From positions 62,001 through 126,000 of the forward strand of contig JAAFAI010000001.1 of NCBI GenBank assembly GCA_018222405.1: a stretch of 64,000 bases of DNA, given 5' to 3'. The first letter of the stretch is position 1; each line of letters opens with the position of its first letter. The notes under the pieces are model-generated. The model was given only the letters and a program-made list of their open reading frames with translations, searched no databases and was not told the origin of the DNA. Shown here in pieces: positions 28,951-38,787 of the stretch. This DNA comes from Gammaproteobacteria bacterium. Lineage in GTDB: Bacteria > Pseudomonadota > Gammaproteobacteria > Enterobacterales > Alteromonadaceae. The translations under genes were made by a program, and so were the position numbers.

Positions 28951-30477
28951 CTAATTTGACAACGTGCTCAGCAGTTCACGGTTTGTAGGCAGGCCGTTAA
29001 GTTGCTGGTGGGTAAGATGGCGAAGTTGTTCATACGCGCGGTGCAGGTGTTGTGGATTGTTATTGGTTGATGTTTGCATTGATTGCCTCATGCCATACAG
29101 AACATACTGAAAACTGGCGGCCGGGAATAGCTCTTCCCGGAGCGGGAAGTCTGCGCCAAGTGGCATTCGGGATTGCCATAACGTTAGCCAGTCGCGCAGC
29201 TGCTGAGAAGCGGTTTCCATAGCCGTCATCTGCTGCCAGTAGGCATTTTGTCGCCGCTTGCTCAGCACATAGTGCAGCTTTAGAAAATCCACCGCCCGTT
29301 GCCAGCGTTGACTAAACAGCTGATTAAATTGACGGCCGGCCGGCGTGAGTTGCTCAGCCTCAGCAGGCATTTGTTCCGCCAGGTGATTAGCCGACATTTC
29401 AATCATAACCAATGCCGAAGCTTCCAGCGGCTCCAAAAAGCCAGCAGAGGTACCAATGGCCACACAATTATGGTGCCATAGAGTTTCCCGGTAACCTGGT
29501 TTAAAGCTGAAAGTGCGTGCCTGACTGAGATCCGGTTCATTCTGGGTTGTGTCGTCGTGGCGGATATAATCAGCCAAAGTGGTGAGCGCTTCTTCCCGAC
29601 TGCAATGTGCATCACTGTATACATAGCCGATGCCCTTACGAGTGGGCAGGGCAATATCCCAAATCCAGCCATGATTCTGGGCGAAAGAGCGAGTGACAGA
29701 AGCTATGTCGGTGTTTTCCCTTTGGTAATTTACCGGCATCGCTACAGCACTATTGTTGGCCAGCGTTTGCTCACAGCAAAGCAATTCGATGCCGTAATGC
29801 TGGCCAATCAGGCGGGCGGCAAAGCCTGAGCAATCAATGAACAGGTCGCCATGTATGTCACCCTGTGAGCGTCCGGTCACGCTGGTAATCGGGCCGTCGT
29901 AGCTGCCATTCACGGTTTGGATATGATCACTAATATGGGTAACGCCCAGCTGTTGCGTGGCATGGGTTTGCAGGAGCATTGCGAATTTATTGGCATCCAG
30001 GTGGTACCCATAGTTCACCACGCCCGCAAAAGGCGGTGTTTGTGGTTGTTTCGGGGCGCGAAAATGATCACACAGCGTTGCCTGGGAAGTGCTGCAGTGG
30101 GCAAAGCTTTGCTGACCCTGAAAGTGTTGCCACCAGCTACCCAGCGCCGGATTAGGATAGTCCAGCGGTAAACTGAATGGATGGTAATACTGGTGCGGTT
30201 CCTTGTCGTCGAGCCAGTTGTGAAAACTGGTACCCTGCTTAAAGCTGGCATCACAAGCGGTTAAAAATTGCTGTTCACTAATACCGATTTGCTGCAGCGT
30301 GTTGCGCATGGTCGGCCAGGTACCTTCTCCCACTCCCAGAATTCGTACGTCCGGTGATTCAATCAGAGTAATGACCAGCTCGGGACGGGTGCTGGCCAAA
30401 ATAGCCGCCGTTAACCAGCCGGCGGCGCCTCCGCCAACAATGACTACCCTTTTTACAGCAGAATTTGGTGTTTTCAT
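28951..30477 (-). CDS. Flavin-dependent tryptophan-halogenase homologue, copy 2
   Basis: The 508-residue product has FAD motif GGGAAGW and K80 in ASFKQGTSF. Two signature motifs are altered: the tryptophan motif reads GWIWDIALP (270-278) instead of GWxWxIP, and the halide/glutamate loop reads FLEPLEASA (E352) instead of PLEST. It carries an extra insertion around residues 90-130 (HPFSLPLDYPNP and following). It is the first gene of the two-gene operon, with the GAACGTTT site about 150 bp upstream. It may accept a different substrate or have a changed halide preference. Confidence 0.9.
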   Translation of the reverse strand: MKTPNSAVKRVVIVGGGAAGWLTAAILASTRPELVITLIESPDVRILGVGEGTWPTMRNTLQQIGISEQQFLTACDASFKQGTSFHNWLDDKEPHQYYHPFSLPLDYPNPALGSWWQHFQGQQSFAHCSTSQATLCDHFRAPKQPQTPPFAGVVNYGYHLDANKFAMLLQTHATQQLGVTHISDHIQTVNGSYDGPITSVTGRSQGDIHGDLFIDCSGFAARLIGQHYGIELLCCEQTLANNSAVAMPVNYQRENTDIASVTRSFAQNHGWIWDIALPTRKGIGYVYSDAHCSREEALTTLADYIRHDDTTQNEPDLSQARTFSFKPGYRETLWHHNCVAIGTSAGFLEPLEASALVMIEMSANHLAEQMPAEAEQLTPAGRQFNQLFSQRWQRAVDFLKLHYVLSKRRQNAYWQQMTAMETASQQLRDWLTLWQSRMPLGADFPLREELFPAASFQYVLYGMRQSMQTSTNNNPQHLHRAYEQLRHLTHQQLNGLPTNRELLSTLSN

Positions 30478-30871
30478 AATAATGGCTTGAAGGCCTTTTT
30501 CACGACATCAGTGCACGTGTAAGCAAGGTTTTAAAGAAGGTGTTAAAGGTTGCTCAATACGCTGCTTTTTATACCGTTATCAATAAAACCGTTAACCCGT
30601 GCCATTGACAAGTTCTTTTGCGCAAACGAACGTTTTGCCACCTCTTAAACTTAATTAAATATCTGATATATATTTACTTTGTTGGGTTTCAAGCTGTTGT
30701 GGATTCATTCTGGTTTGATTGCTCGCAGGCCTGAATCCGAACGTTTTAATTAGCGGAGCGGGATCGCAGTAGAACTCATTTTTGTTACTGCTTTGTTAAT
30801 TTGGGGTTGCTGTGAGCCAGCGAATGCTGGTCTGGCAATAGATAAAAACAAACAATCAACAGGGCCTTCCT
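30478..30871. promoter_or_regulatory. Divergent control region with two GAACGTT sites
   Basis: This 394-bp gap lies between the halogenase operon and the GH5 gene and contains no gene. GAACGTTT is found at 30628-30635 (about 150 bp from the halogenase start) and at 30739-30746 (about 130 bp from the GH5 start). AT-rich sequence between them (30655-30690) could hold promoters. The two sites appear to serve the two divergent units. Confidence 0.55.
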
Positions 30872-32980
30872 ATGAAAATAACCAAAGCTAAATTTACTTC
30901 CCTGCGGACACTGACAAAACTTACTCAGGTTGTCGCTTGCTCAACGCTACTGTCTATCACCATAGCGCAATCTGCTTTTGCAGACTTTGTTAGCACCGAT
31001 GGAACCAAAATCATTGATGAACAGGGTAATGAATTGTTCCTTAGTGGCATCAACCTTGGTAACTGGCTGGTGTGGGAGGGCTATCTGATGATGGGTGACT
31101 TTAACTATCGCACCCATACGCAGTTTTTTAATGAGTTATCCTCGGCGCTGGGCAGTTCTGATCGGGCCGCTGAATTTGAATATCAATGGCGACTCAACTA
31201 TGTGGACGAGCAGGCCATTGCCGACCTTAAGGCACTCGGGTTTAATTCTGTCAGGGTACCCTTTAATTACAATTTGTTCTGGTGGAACAATCAACTACGC
31301 GACAATGGTTTTGAGTATTTTGATCGCGTCATTGAGTGGTGCCGCAAATATGATATGTACGTACTGTTAGATATGCACGGCGCACCCGGTTATCAAAACC
31401 CGGGCGATCACGCCGATAATGTAAATTCCAATGCCAGCCAGCCCCGCGACAGTGTGACTTTCTGGGATGGTAACAATGTACAGATAGCGGCTACCATCTG
31501 GCAACATATTGCCAACCGATATAAAGATGAGCCGGTAGTGTGGGGCTACGATCTGATCAATGAGCCCGTACCCCAGGACGGCAGAGAATACGAGCTGTTA
31601 CCCTCCCTTATTACGCTGCGCAATGCTATTCGGGAAGTGGACAATAACCACATTATCGTCGCTGAGGGCAGTTGGTGGGGCTCTGACTTATCGAAGATAG
31701 ACTGGACCAATGGACAAACCCAGGCACAAACCGGCATTAATTATCAGTGGGACAGCAAACTGGTGTATCAAATCCACCATTATGGCCCGGTGGCAGATAC
31801 TATGGGCCGTGAGGACATTACCAATAATCTGAATATTCCGCTAATCATTGGTGAGTACGGCGAAACGGACGAGGCCAACTTGCTGGCCATTACTAACTGG
31901 GCAAAGCAGGAACTGGCCGGCTATTTTCCCTGGTCTTTTAAGAAAATGTCGCACGACAGAACGCTCTGGACCGTTCCTGCTAACAGTGATTACGAGCAGG
32001 TAAAAGCATATATTAATCATGGGGGCACGCCGCCTACACATTTGTATGATGCCATGCTCAGTTTTGCGCAGAACAATGTGCGTAACGGACATAGCAGTCA
32101 CACCTGGCATCAGGGGTTTTACGAGGGCGTAAAGCCCGATCCGCAATCTACTTCATGCCAGAATGCCGCACGCTTCTGGTTACCCGGTCAAATAGAAGCT
32201 GAGCAATTTTGTGAGGCTGAAGGTGTAGAGCTGGAAACCACCTCCGATGTTAATGGCGGGCAGAATATTGGCTATATTGATGCCGGTGACTACACGCAGT
32301 ACAACATCAGCGTAGCGACGGCAGGTCAATATACCTTTCAGGCACGGGTGGCTTCGCTGGACACCGCCGGGCAAATAAATATTCAGCTTAACGGCAGCTC
32401 AGTGGCTTCGCTCGCGACGCCGGTAACGGGCGGTTGGCAAAGCTTTACCACAATTGAGACATCGGTTTATCTGCCAGCAGGTAATCATGCTTTGCGCCTT
32501 GTCTATCCTTATGGCGGGTTTAACTTAAACTGGTTTTACCTGGCTAATGCGCCACAGAGTCTGCAGGCAGGTACCTATATTATCAGCAATGTGGCGAGTG
32601 GCCGGGTGATAGACGTGGATGCTGTATCGGCCGCCGATGGGGCGAATGTTCATCTATGGGATAACTTTGATGCCCCTAACCAACGCTGGCATGCCACGGC
32701 GGTAGGAGAAAATGAATTCGAGCTGGTCAGTCAGCACAGTAATGCCTGTCTGGACGCTGACAACGGCTCCGATAATGTGCATCAGTGGAGCTGTTTTGGC
32801 AGCAATAATCAACGCTGGTTAATCGAAGGTCTGCCCAATGGTGCCTACCGGGTAAGTTCGCAGGGATCCGGCGATATACTTGAAGCACAGTATGGCGCCA
32901 CGGCAAATGGGACCAATGTGCGCACCGCCGCTGCGAACGGGACTGATGCCCAGGCCTGGTGGTTCTCACCGGTTCAGTAA
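30872..32980 (+). CDS. Secreted GH5 glucanase with CBM6 and ricin-type lectin domains
   Basis: The 702-residue product has a signal peptide ending in SAFA (cleavage near A37) and a GH5 catalytic domain (about 40-400). The general acid is E231 in INEP and the nucleophile E328 in IGEYGE. GINLGNWLVWEGYLM is typical of exo-1,3/1,6-glucanase-like GH5 groups. A CBM6-type module (about 440-562, GQIEAEQF to NLNWFYLAN) and a ricin-B/CBM13-type trefoil (about 565-700 with NQRWH repeats) follow. It would cut a beta-glucan outside the cell or in the periplasm. GAACGTTT is upstream. Confidence 0.9.
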   Translation: MKITKAKFTSLRTLTKLTQVVACSTLLSITIAQSAFADFVSTDGTKIIDEQGNELFLSGINLGNWLVWEGYLMMGDFNYRTHTQFFNELSSALGSSDRAAEFEYQWRLNYVDEQAIADLKALGFNSVRVPFNYNLFWWNNQLRDNGFEYFDRVIEWCRKYDMYVLLDMHGAPGYQNPGDHADNVNSNASQPRDSVTFWDGNNVQIAATIWQHIANRYKDEPVVWGYDLINEPVPQDGREYELLPSLITLRNAIREVDNNHIIVAEGSWWGSDLSKIDWTNGQTQAQTGINYQWDSKLVYQIHHYGPVADTMGREDITNNLNIPLIIGEYGETDEANLLAITNWAKQELAGYFPWSFKKMSHDRTLWTVPANSDYEQVKAYINHGGTPPTHLYDAMLSFAQNNVRNGHSSHTWHQGFYEGVKPDPQSTSCQNAARFWLPGQIEAEQFCEAEGVELETTSDVNGGQNIGYIDAGDYTQYNISVATAGQYTFQARVASLDTAGQINIQLNGSSVASLATPVTGGWQSFTTIETSVYLPAGNHALRLVYPYGGFNLNWFYLANAPQSLQAGTYIISNVASGRVIDVDAVSAADGANVHLWDNFDAPNQRWHATAVGENEFELVSQHSNACLDADNGSDNVHQWSCFGSNNQRWLIEGLPNGAYRVSSQGSGDILEAQYGATANGTNVRTAAANGTDAQAWWFSPVQ

Positions 32981-33137
32981 GGCAAGCTGAATGCGGTATA
33001 GCAAGCAGGCTGTACCGCTATTCCAGTGCGACCATCAGGCAATGGGTACGAGGAAATTACAATGCCGGGATATTTCTTTATACTGGCCAGAATTCACTTT
33101 TTCTGACGGACTTATTTTGTTTACTGCCAACCTCGTT

Positions 33138-33584
33138 ATGGAGAAAGCCTATCAGTTTTCCCGCTTTGATCGTGCAAGCCCGCTTTCCACCTGCTCTGAT
33201 CATCCCATTTTTCTGGATGATCAGAACTGGCTGACCTGTGAGCACTATGTGCAGGCAAAAACCTTACGCAACGCTAAACAGGCTATGAAGGTAGGGTCGC
33301 TGCCCAGTGGCGAAAAAGCCCATAGTTATGGTAAAGCCTGGTACCGGTCAAAAATAGCGGATTACAAATCGACAGCACCGATTCTGATGAAGCGCGCCCT
33401 CTACACTAAAGTGCAAATGTATGAAGAGGTACGTGAAGCACTGCTTGCCACCGAGGATCGGCTTATTGTTGAAACCTCCCAATACGATTATTTTTGGGGG
33501 ATTGGCCGTGATCAGCGAGGCCTGAATCATATTGGTAAAGCGTGGATGGATATTCGCGACAAGTTATGCGGGCAAGGTGATTAA
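33138..33584 (+). CDS. NADAR-domain protein
   Basis: About 148 residues. The conserved core motifs of the NADAR (DUF1768, YbiA-like) family are present: WLTCEHYVQAKTL, then EVREALLATEDRLIVETSQYDYFWGIGRDQRGLNHIGKAWMDIR. NADAR enzymes act on N-glycosidic or ADP-ribose-type substrates, and riboflavin intermediates in plant and bacterial relatives. The frame is open from 32991, but the domain starts at the ATG at 33138. No good ribosome site is visible. Its placement between glucan genes may be incidental. Confidence 0.8.
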   Translation: MEKAYQFSRFDRASPLSTCSDHPIFLDDQNWLTCEHYVQAKTLRNAKQAMKVGSLPSGEKAHSYGKAWYRSKIADYKSTAPILMKRALYTKVQMYEEVREALLATEDRLIVETSQYDYFWGIGRDQRGLNHIGKAWMDIRDKLCGQGD

Positions 33585-33655
33585 ACTTATCTACATTCTG
33601 ATTTTGCTTAAGAGTGGCATATGGTTGATTCAGCTTAAGGGACTGTCTTTTTCGT

Positions 33656-34396
33656 TTAGTCGACTTCTGCCTCTGCGCTCACAAAAACATTCACCGTCAA
33701 GCGGCCAGTCTCAGGTGACTCACTAAGGTCTTTATTTGGGTCAATCAACCCCGAATGTAGCAAAGTGCCTGGGTACACCACCATTCTATTCGGTTTGTAG
33801 TCGATGGTGCCGAGGCGCTGGTACTCTTCGGTACTTTGATTGAAATAACCTTGTGGGCGTTTGGTCATCCGCTGTGCCCAGTCCTTTCTGGCTTTTTCAA
33901 AGGCAGGCCAGCGCGATTGAGTGATATTTTCGAACCCGGTGGGCAGATGACGGTAAAACCCTGTTCCGCTAAAAGAGTGATTGCTGGCGTACAGCATTAC
34001 GGCAAAGTCTGTGGGTAGCTGCGAGTCAAAATGAGGCAGGCACTGCAGCGGGTGCAATGCCTTCGCCGGGGTGGCAGCCAGACTCAACCAGCTGCCCTGA
34101 TCGCTGAAGTGGGTGTTCTGCGGCAAACCATATGCCTGGGTGATCATGCCGGCGGCAGCGCTGAGCATAGCGTCGCGCAGCACATCCGGGCAGCGCGCCC
34201 GAACGCCGGGATAATAAGTGGCTGCTTCTGGCGTAAAGGTTTGCTGCGCGGCGAGTTGCTGCACGGCGCGCAGGTGAGTAAATACATCATCTACCAGTAA
34301 TACCCGTGTTTGCTCGTGACCAATTTTCAGTACATGCCAGCGGGCATCCGGGTTTAAGGCCAGGGGCGGGTCGTTTGAAACTTGCATTACGGCCAT
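33656..34396 (-). CDS. DUF6445-like protein, possible Fe(II)/2-oxoglutarate-type fold
   Basis: The 246-residue product shows a cupin/2OG-oxygenase-like pattern: LPHFDSQLP (HxD), then VVYPGTLLHSG with the distal histidine and GRLTVNVFV with a conserved arginine. Proteins of this type are frequent neighbours of tryptophan-halogenase homologues. Its start overlaps the GH30 stop (TAATG at the internal ATG 34387, or ATG 34396), so it is expressed with GH30. A metal site is inferred from the pattern, not shown. The role of the family is unknown. Confidence 0.7.
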   Translation of the reverse strand: MAVMQVSNDPPLALNPDARWHVLKIGHEQTRVLLVDDVFTHLRAVQQLAAQQTFTPEAATYYPGVRARCPDVLRDAMLSAAAGMITQAYGLPQNTHFSDQGSWLSLAATPAKALHPLQCLPHFDSQLPTDFAVMLYASNHSFSGTGFYRHLPTGFENITQSRWPAFEKARKDWAQRMTKRPQGYFNQSTEEYQRLGTIDYKPNRMVVYPGTLLHSGLIDPNKDLSESPETGRLTVNVFVSAEAEVD

Positions 34397-35901
34397 TTCA
34401 CCGTTGTGACCGATTTAGCCGGTACGGCTACCTGCCACTGCCTGGTACCCAGCGAAAGGGTAATTTGCTGAGTGGTTTCGCTGGCATTGGAGAGTAGGCA
34501 TATTACCGAACCGTCGGGGTTTTCAAATGCGACGTTTTCAATGTTGCCCAGGCTCACGGGCGTTGTGGCAATGCGAACGGCGCCTTGCTGAATAAAGCGG
34601 GAAAACTGCCCCATTAACCAGTATTCCGGCGTTTTGTACCAGTTATCGCTGTTCCCCTTTTCCTGAATTAGCATGGTGGGCCCGACAACGCCAAGCTTGT
34701 TGTAAGGCCCTTGATTGGCTTCATCCACTTGCTGAGGCAGCATGGTCACCCACGAAAGGTACGCCGTAGACCAGTGCCTGAGGTGACGAATAACGGCCTG
34801 AAAGCCACGGTTAAGGTCTTTGTCTCCTGCGCCCCATACACTGCCTTCGGTAAATATAACGTCTTTGTCCGGGTGTGCCTGGTGTACTTTTGCCATGGCT
34901 GAGGAATCGCCGGCATAATGATGAAAAGCGGTGCCATCCAGATAATGGGCTTTATCCATTTGCTTGAGGGAGTCAATTTGCGCAATGGCTTGTTGCCAGT
35001 AGTTAAAGTTATGATCCAGCGTCCACAGTTTTACATTAAGCTCTTTACCATAATGATCGCCAACGTTATGAAAGTTCTCATACACCGCAATCAGTAAATC
35101 GCGCTCCTGTTGCCAGCTCATTACCATGCCCGGGTACGCCGGTGGTTCAAACTGCCGTTCGTTTTGTAGGGTGATGGCGTAAACCGGTATACCCTGGCTG
35201 GCATAGGCTTCAATAAAGTTGCGCAGGTAAGTGGCGTAGGCTGCGTAAAATTGTCGCTTTAGCGTGCCGCCCTGTACCATGTTGTTGTGCTCTCGCATCC
35301 AGCGCGGCGGGCTCCAGGGGCTGGCCACAAAGCGCACCGGGTTATTACTTTGCCGACCGGCTTCCAGCGCCATTTGTAAGGTCTCTACAATACCCAGCTC
35401 AATGTTGCGCTGAATACTGAACGCACTGTCAGGTGTATCCTGAAAGCTGTACCAGCCCATGTCATTATCGGTAGGCGTGCGGGCGTGAGTGCCGTCAGAA
35501 AAGTCAGAGGTGCCAATACTGATGCGAAACAAATTCATACCAATACCGTCAACCGGATCGATAAGGGCGTCCAGTAAGGCCCGCTGTTGATGGCGGTCTT
35601 TATTTTTGCGGATGGCATACACCGTAGAATGTTCCAGTGAAGCGCCCAACCCAATAATTTTCTGAAAACGCCGGGTCGGGTTTATCTCGATAGCATCTTC
35701 AGTGGTCGCCGCTGATGCCGCAACTGTTAGTGGGCTTAAACGGTAACTGATATCAGATTCCGGCCAGGGAGCTGAATACCAGCGTTGATCGTTGGGGTGA
35801 AGTTCTGTGGAAGTCCAAGCCTGTGGTTGCTCATTCACCTTCGCCGTGGCGTTAAACAGTACAAAAGAAAAAGTCATAAAAGTAAGCAGACGTAATGTCA
35901 T
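34387..35901 (-). CDS. Exported GH30 glycoside hydrolase
   Basis: About 504 residues from ATG 35901, with a signal peptide (LLTFMTFSFVLFNATA). The family (beta/alpha)8 plus beta-sandwich layout is seen, with acid/base E248 in TLQNE and nucleophile E352 in FTEGSVW. GLGASLEHS near the start and ASPWSPPRWM in the middle are GH30 signatures. GH30_1/_3 members hydrolyse glucosylceramide or beta-1,6-glucan; with the GH5 and GH3 neighbours, beta-1,6-glucan is the likely target. An earlier ATG at 35925 is possible. The upstream terminator at 35963 leaves only a short promoter space. Confidence 0.88.
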   Translation of the reverse strand: MTLRLLTFMTFSFVLFNATAKVNEQPQAWTSTELHPNDQRWYSAPWPESDISYRLSPLTVAASAATTEDAIEINPTRRFQKIIGLGASLEHSTVYAIRKNKDRHQQRALLDALIDPVDGIGMNLFRISIGTSDFSDGTHARTPTDNDMGWYSFQDTPDSAFSIQRNIELGIVETLQMALEAGRQSNNPVRFVASPWSPPRWMREHNNMVQGGTLKRQFYAAYATYLRNFIEAYASQGIPVYAITLQNERQFEPPAYPGMVMSWQQERDLLIAVYENFHNVGDHYGKELNVKLWTLDHNFNYWQQAIAQIDSLKQMDKAHYLDGTAFHHYAGDSSAMAKVHQAHPDKDVIFTEGSVWGAGDKDLNRGFQAVIRHLRHWSTAYLSWVTMLPQQVDEANQGPYNKLGVVGPTMLIQEKGNSDNWYKTPEYWLMGQFSRFIQQGAVRIATTPVSLGNIENVAFENPDGSVICLLSNASETTQQITLSLGTRQWQVAVPAKSVTTVKWP

Positions 35902-35962
35902 GGTGATGGTATCTCTGATAATCAAACAGCGGTGTAGGTGGCATTACGGCCACCAGACGAAT

Positions 35963-35992
35963 AAAAAAGCCAGCAAACAAGGGTTTGCTGGC
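35963..35992 (-). terminator. Terminator between GH5 and GH30
   Basis: On the minus strand GCCAGCAAAC pairs with GTTTGCTGGC (10 bp, 35969-35992, 4-base loop), followed by six T residues (35968-35963). Only about 60 bp remain before the GH30 start, including another hairpin GGTGGC/GCCACC (35937-35954), so GH30 may depend on read-through. Confidence 0.88.
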
Positions 35993-36017
35993 AATGGTTG
36001 GGTCAACACACGTTCTT

Positions 36018-38570
36018 TTAGTTCTTAGTAAACTCCATCCAGTTCAGGTTCCAGGCACCGCCCAGTGCGGTCAGGAGGAGTTCCTGCTCACCGGCTTGCA
36101 AGGTCACCGTAGTCGTGATGGTTTGCCAGTTCTGCCAATCTCCGGTATCCGGTACCGTAATACTGCCAACACTGGCGCCATTCATAGCGAAACTGATCCC
36201 TTCTGAGCCGCCAGAGCTGGCAATTCGCAGGGTCAGGGTATAGTCACCGGCTTCGGCCACTTCTACGTTGTAAGTCAGCGTGTCGCCCGGATCGGTGTAA
36301 CCGAGGTTCTGGCCGCCGCCCTCATCCTGTGTATCTTCCACCTGGAAGCCCGACTGTCCGCTGAAATGCTCAGCCTCAATACGGCCCGGAATGGTGGCGT
36401 AGAAAATCTCTGTTGCCACCTCATTTGAGGCATAGCTTTCCTCGCCGTTGTCGGCAGTGACGATATAAAAGTAGGTAACGCCATCTGCGGTCGTGGTATC
36501 GAGGTACATTTCACTTTCCACTCCTTCGGCTAACAGCTGATAGTTACTGCCCGATGATGTGGTGCGGTACACGTTATAGGTAGCATCGGCCACGCCCATC
36601 CAGATCAGGCTCATACCTTCTTCGGTGTTTTCCAGTGTCAGGTTTTGCGGTGCGTCAGGAAAGTTGAATATATCGGCGGGTTGATCGGCGTTCAGCGCCT
36701 CATACACACTTTCGTTGATCTCATACTCGATGGCCGACATGTTGGCGAAATAGGCTTCAATCTCTTCTATCGAGGCTGTATTCAGATCGATGCCAGCCAT
36801 GGCTGCGCCGCTAACATCCTGTCCGTTCTCAGGGGGGGCCGGCAACAGGTAAAACTCCGCCCAGGTGTCTGCAGAACCTGCGTCCCGGAAGGTGCCTGAC
36901 AGTAGGTAAGACTCACCGCCGGTGAGCTGAATTTCCTGATAGACACCGCCATTGGCAAAGCCATTCTGGGCGCTGATACGCAGGATATGCTCGTCGCCAT
37001 CGGCGTAACCGACATTGGCGATCAGATTGTCATCGGCGGCAGAGCTGTTGGTGGCGCTCCATTCAATCCAGTTGCTGGCGGTATCAAAAGTACTGTTTTG
37101 CAGAACATTTTCGCCACTCGACTGGGCCGTAAACTGCAGGTCGTCAATGCGGATATCCTGTACGCCTCCCAATGAGCCGGACTTCACAATCAGATAGAAC
37201 GTCTGGTCATCTTCGGTAGGCGTAACCACCTTAGTGGGGTTTTCACAGGCTTCGGCTAGCGGGCTGTCCCAGCCGGCACAGCTCCAGGTACTGGCTTTGG
37301 CCAACAGGCGCTCTCCTTTGTTGGTCACATAACCCCAGGTGCCATTGCCCTGCCCGCCGTTAGTGGTCAGTACTTTGTACGACCACGCGGTAGCAGCCCA
37401 GCTAAGTTCGTTGTAACGGTCAAATGTGGCACGGGTGATCGGCCCACCTTGTTCGCCAAGGCCTGTCCAGGGTTGCATTTCACCAATCAGAAACGGCGTG
37501 TCCAGTTCGCGGATTCGTTCGTCCCATTCACATACGCCGGTGGTACCATTCTGGCCACAAGTCAGCCACTCTCGATGAACATCATAGCCAATTTCGCCCC
37601 AGCCAAAGATGCCCGGATAAAAATGCATTTCAAAAGCCACATTGGTCATGCCTGCTGCTTGTGGATCGCCATAAGCATCAATGCCACTGTTATGCCCTGG
37701 CAGGATAACAATGTGTTCCTGATCGACTTCGCGGATGGCGTGATACAGGCCGGTGACGTTCTCGGCCAGGGTTTCGGCATCAGTGCCCCAGGGTTCATTG
37801 AGCACCCCATAGCCTGCTACGGCGGGTTCATCTTTATAGCGCTCGGCAATCTGCTGCCATAACCAGCGGGTACGCTCCTGGTTTTCGGCAACGTTATCGC
37901 CTTCCCAGTATTCGTTTTTACCTTCGCAACCGCTGTGATGTTCCCAGCCTTGCGCGCCGGCAGCGCCGTGTAAGTCGAGTACCACCCACATATTGCGGGC
38001 TTTGGCCTCATCAACCGCGTAGTCGAGATATTGCCAGGCATCGTCACGCAGGGTCATCGGGTTGGTGTCGTCTTCAATCAGCTGATACGGGAACGGCAGG
38101 CGAATAAGATTGAAGCCAGCGTCCTGCAGAATATCCCAGTCCCGTTCGGTAATAAAATTGTCGCGATAAACGTCCATCAGGCGCGCCCGCTCGTCGGCGC
38201 CAAAACGCTCTTCCAGGGTACCTTCAAAGGTACACTGATCAACAATGCCCTCGCCAACCGGGTTGTCGCCATTGTTGAGCATCCACATTTCCAGCATCAG
38301 CCAGTTGCCCAGGTTAACGCCGCGCAACGAAACGATCTCGCCTTGTTCGTTCATCCAGCGCTCGCGATCCTGCTTCAACATGCTGTATTGCTCGTCACCA
38401 GCTATAGGCTCTGGCGGGGCAAAGTCATAAACCGTTTCGCCATTATTACTATTGGCGTCGCTTGCTTCATCGAGGCCGCAGCCGGCCATATTGAGTGCCA
38501 GACCACTCAAGGCAATAAGTTGAGCCAGTTTTGTCAGCGTAAACTTATTTTTGTTATCTGTTATTTTCAC
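36018..38570 (-). CDS. GH5 lipoprotein glucanase with CBM and FN3-like modules
   Basis: About 850 residues. The GTG at 38570 is preferred to the ATG at 38621: GGAG lies 7 bases upstream and the protein then starts with a normal lipoprotein signal (lipobox NMAGC, Cys31). A GH5 domain follows with acid/base E259 in LNEP and nucleophile E364 in IGEM; RGVNLGNWLMLEMWM recalls exo-beta-glucanases. Then come a jelly-roll CBM4/9-like region (about 440-590), an FN3-like module (about 640-720, PDAPQNLTLEN...), and a C-terminal CBM6-like domain (EAEHFSG to LNWMEF). It is probably displayed at the outer membrane. Confidence 0.88.
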   Translation of the reverse strand: MKITDNKNKFTLTKLAQLIALSGLALNMAGCGLDEASDANSNNGETVYDFAPPEPIAGDEQYSMLKQDRERWMNEQGEIVSLRGVNLGNWLMLEMWMLNNGDNPVGEGIVDQCTFEGTLEERFGADERARLMDVYRDNFITERDWDILQDAGFNLIRLPFPYQLIEDDTNPMTLRDDAWQYLDYAVDEAKARNMWVVLDLHGAAGAQGWEHHSGCEGKNEYWEGDNVAENQERTRWLWQQIAERYKDEPAVAGYGVLNEPWGTDAETLAENVTGLYHAIREVDQEHIVILPGHNSGIDAYGDPQAAGMTNVAFEMHFYPGIFGWGEIGYDVHREWLTCGQNGTTGVCEWDERIRELDTPFLIGEMQPWTGLGEQGGPITRATFDRYNELSWAATAWSYKVLTTNGGQGNGTWGYVTNKGERLLAKASTWSCAGWDSPLAEACENPTKVVTPTEDDQTFYLIVKSGSLGGVQDIRIDDLQFTAQSSGENVLQNSTFDTASNWIEWSATNSSAADDNLIANVGYADGDEHILRISAQNGFANGGVYQEIQLTGGESYLLSGTFRDAGSADTWAEFYLLPAPPENGQDVSGAAMAGIDLNTASIEEIEAYFANMSAIEYEINESVYEALNADQPADIFNFPDAPQNLTLENTEEGMSLIWMGVADATYNVYRTTSSGSNYQLLAEGVESEMYLDTTTADGVTYFYIVTADNGEESYASNEVATEIFYATIPGRIEAEHFSGQSGFQVEDTQDEGGGQNLGYTDPGDTLTYNVEVAEAGDYTLTLRIASSGGSEGISFAMNGASVGSITVPDTGDWQNWQTITTTVTLQAGEQELLLTALGGAWNLNWMEFTKN

Positions 38571-38689
38571 CGGTTTTCTCCGAGTTGCTCCAAGGGTTTG
38601 TCGGTGCGCGTGAACCAACAAGTTTGCAACAATCAGTTAACCAAATTTTGGCTGCAGACGATTCCGAGTCAGCGCGAAAACGCCAATTA

Positions 38690-38717
38690 GAACGTTCGAA
38701 TAAGCGTCAGAACGTGT
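38690..38717 (-). promoter_or_regulatory. GAACGTTC operator (tandem, second copy degenerate) upstream of GH5
   Basis: An exact GAACGTTC at 38690-38697 is followed at 20-bp period by GAACGTGT (38710-38717). It lies 120 bp upstream of the GH5 start codon. Confidence 0.6.
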
Positions 38718-38737
38718 ATTTTCACTGACCTGGACAT

Positions 38738-38763
38738 AAAAAAGCCCGGCCATGGGACCGGGC
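38738..38763 (-). terminator. Terminator of the TBDT-sapC-cupin-halogenase operon
   Basis: On the minus strand GCCCGG pairs with CCGGGC (38744-38763), with inner GGGA...CC pairing possible, followed by six T residues (38743-38738). It is 25 bp past the halogenase stop. Confidence 0.88.
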
Positions 38764-38787
38764 GGCTTAATATCACTGATGCGGCGA

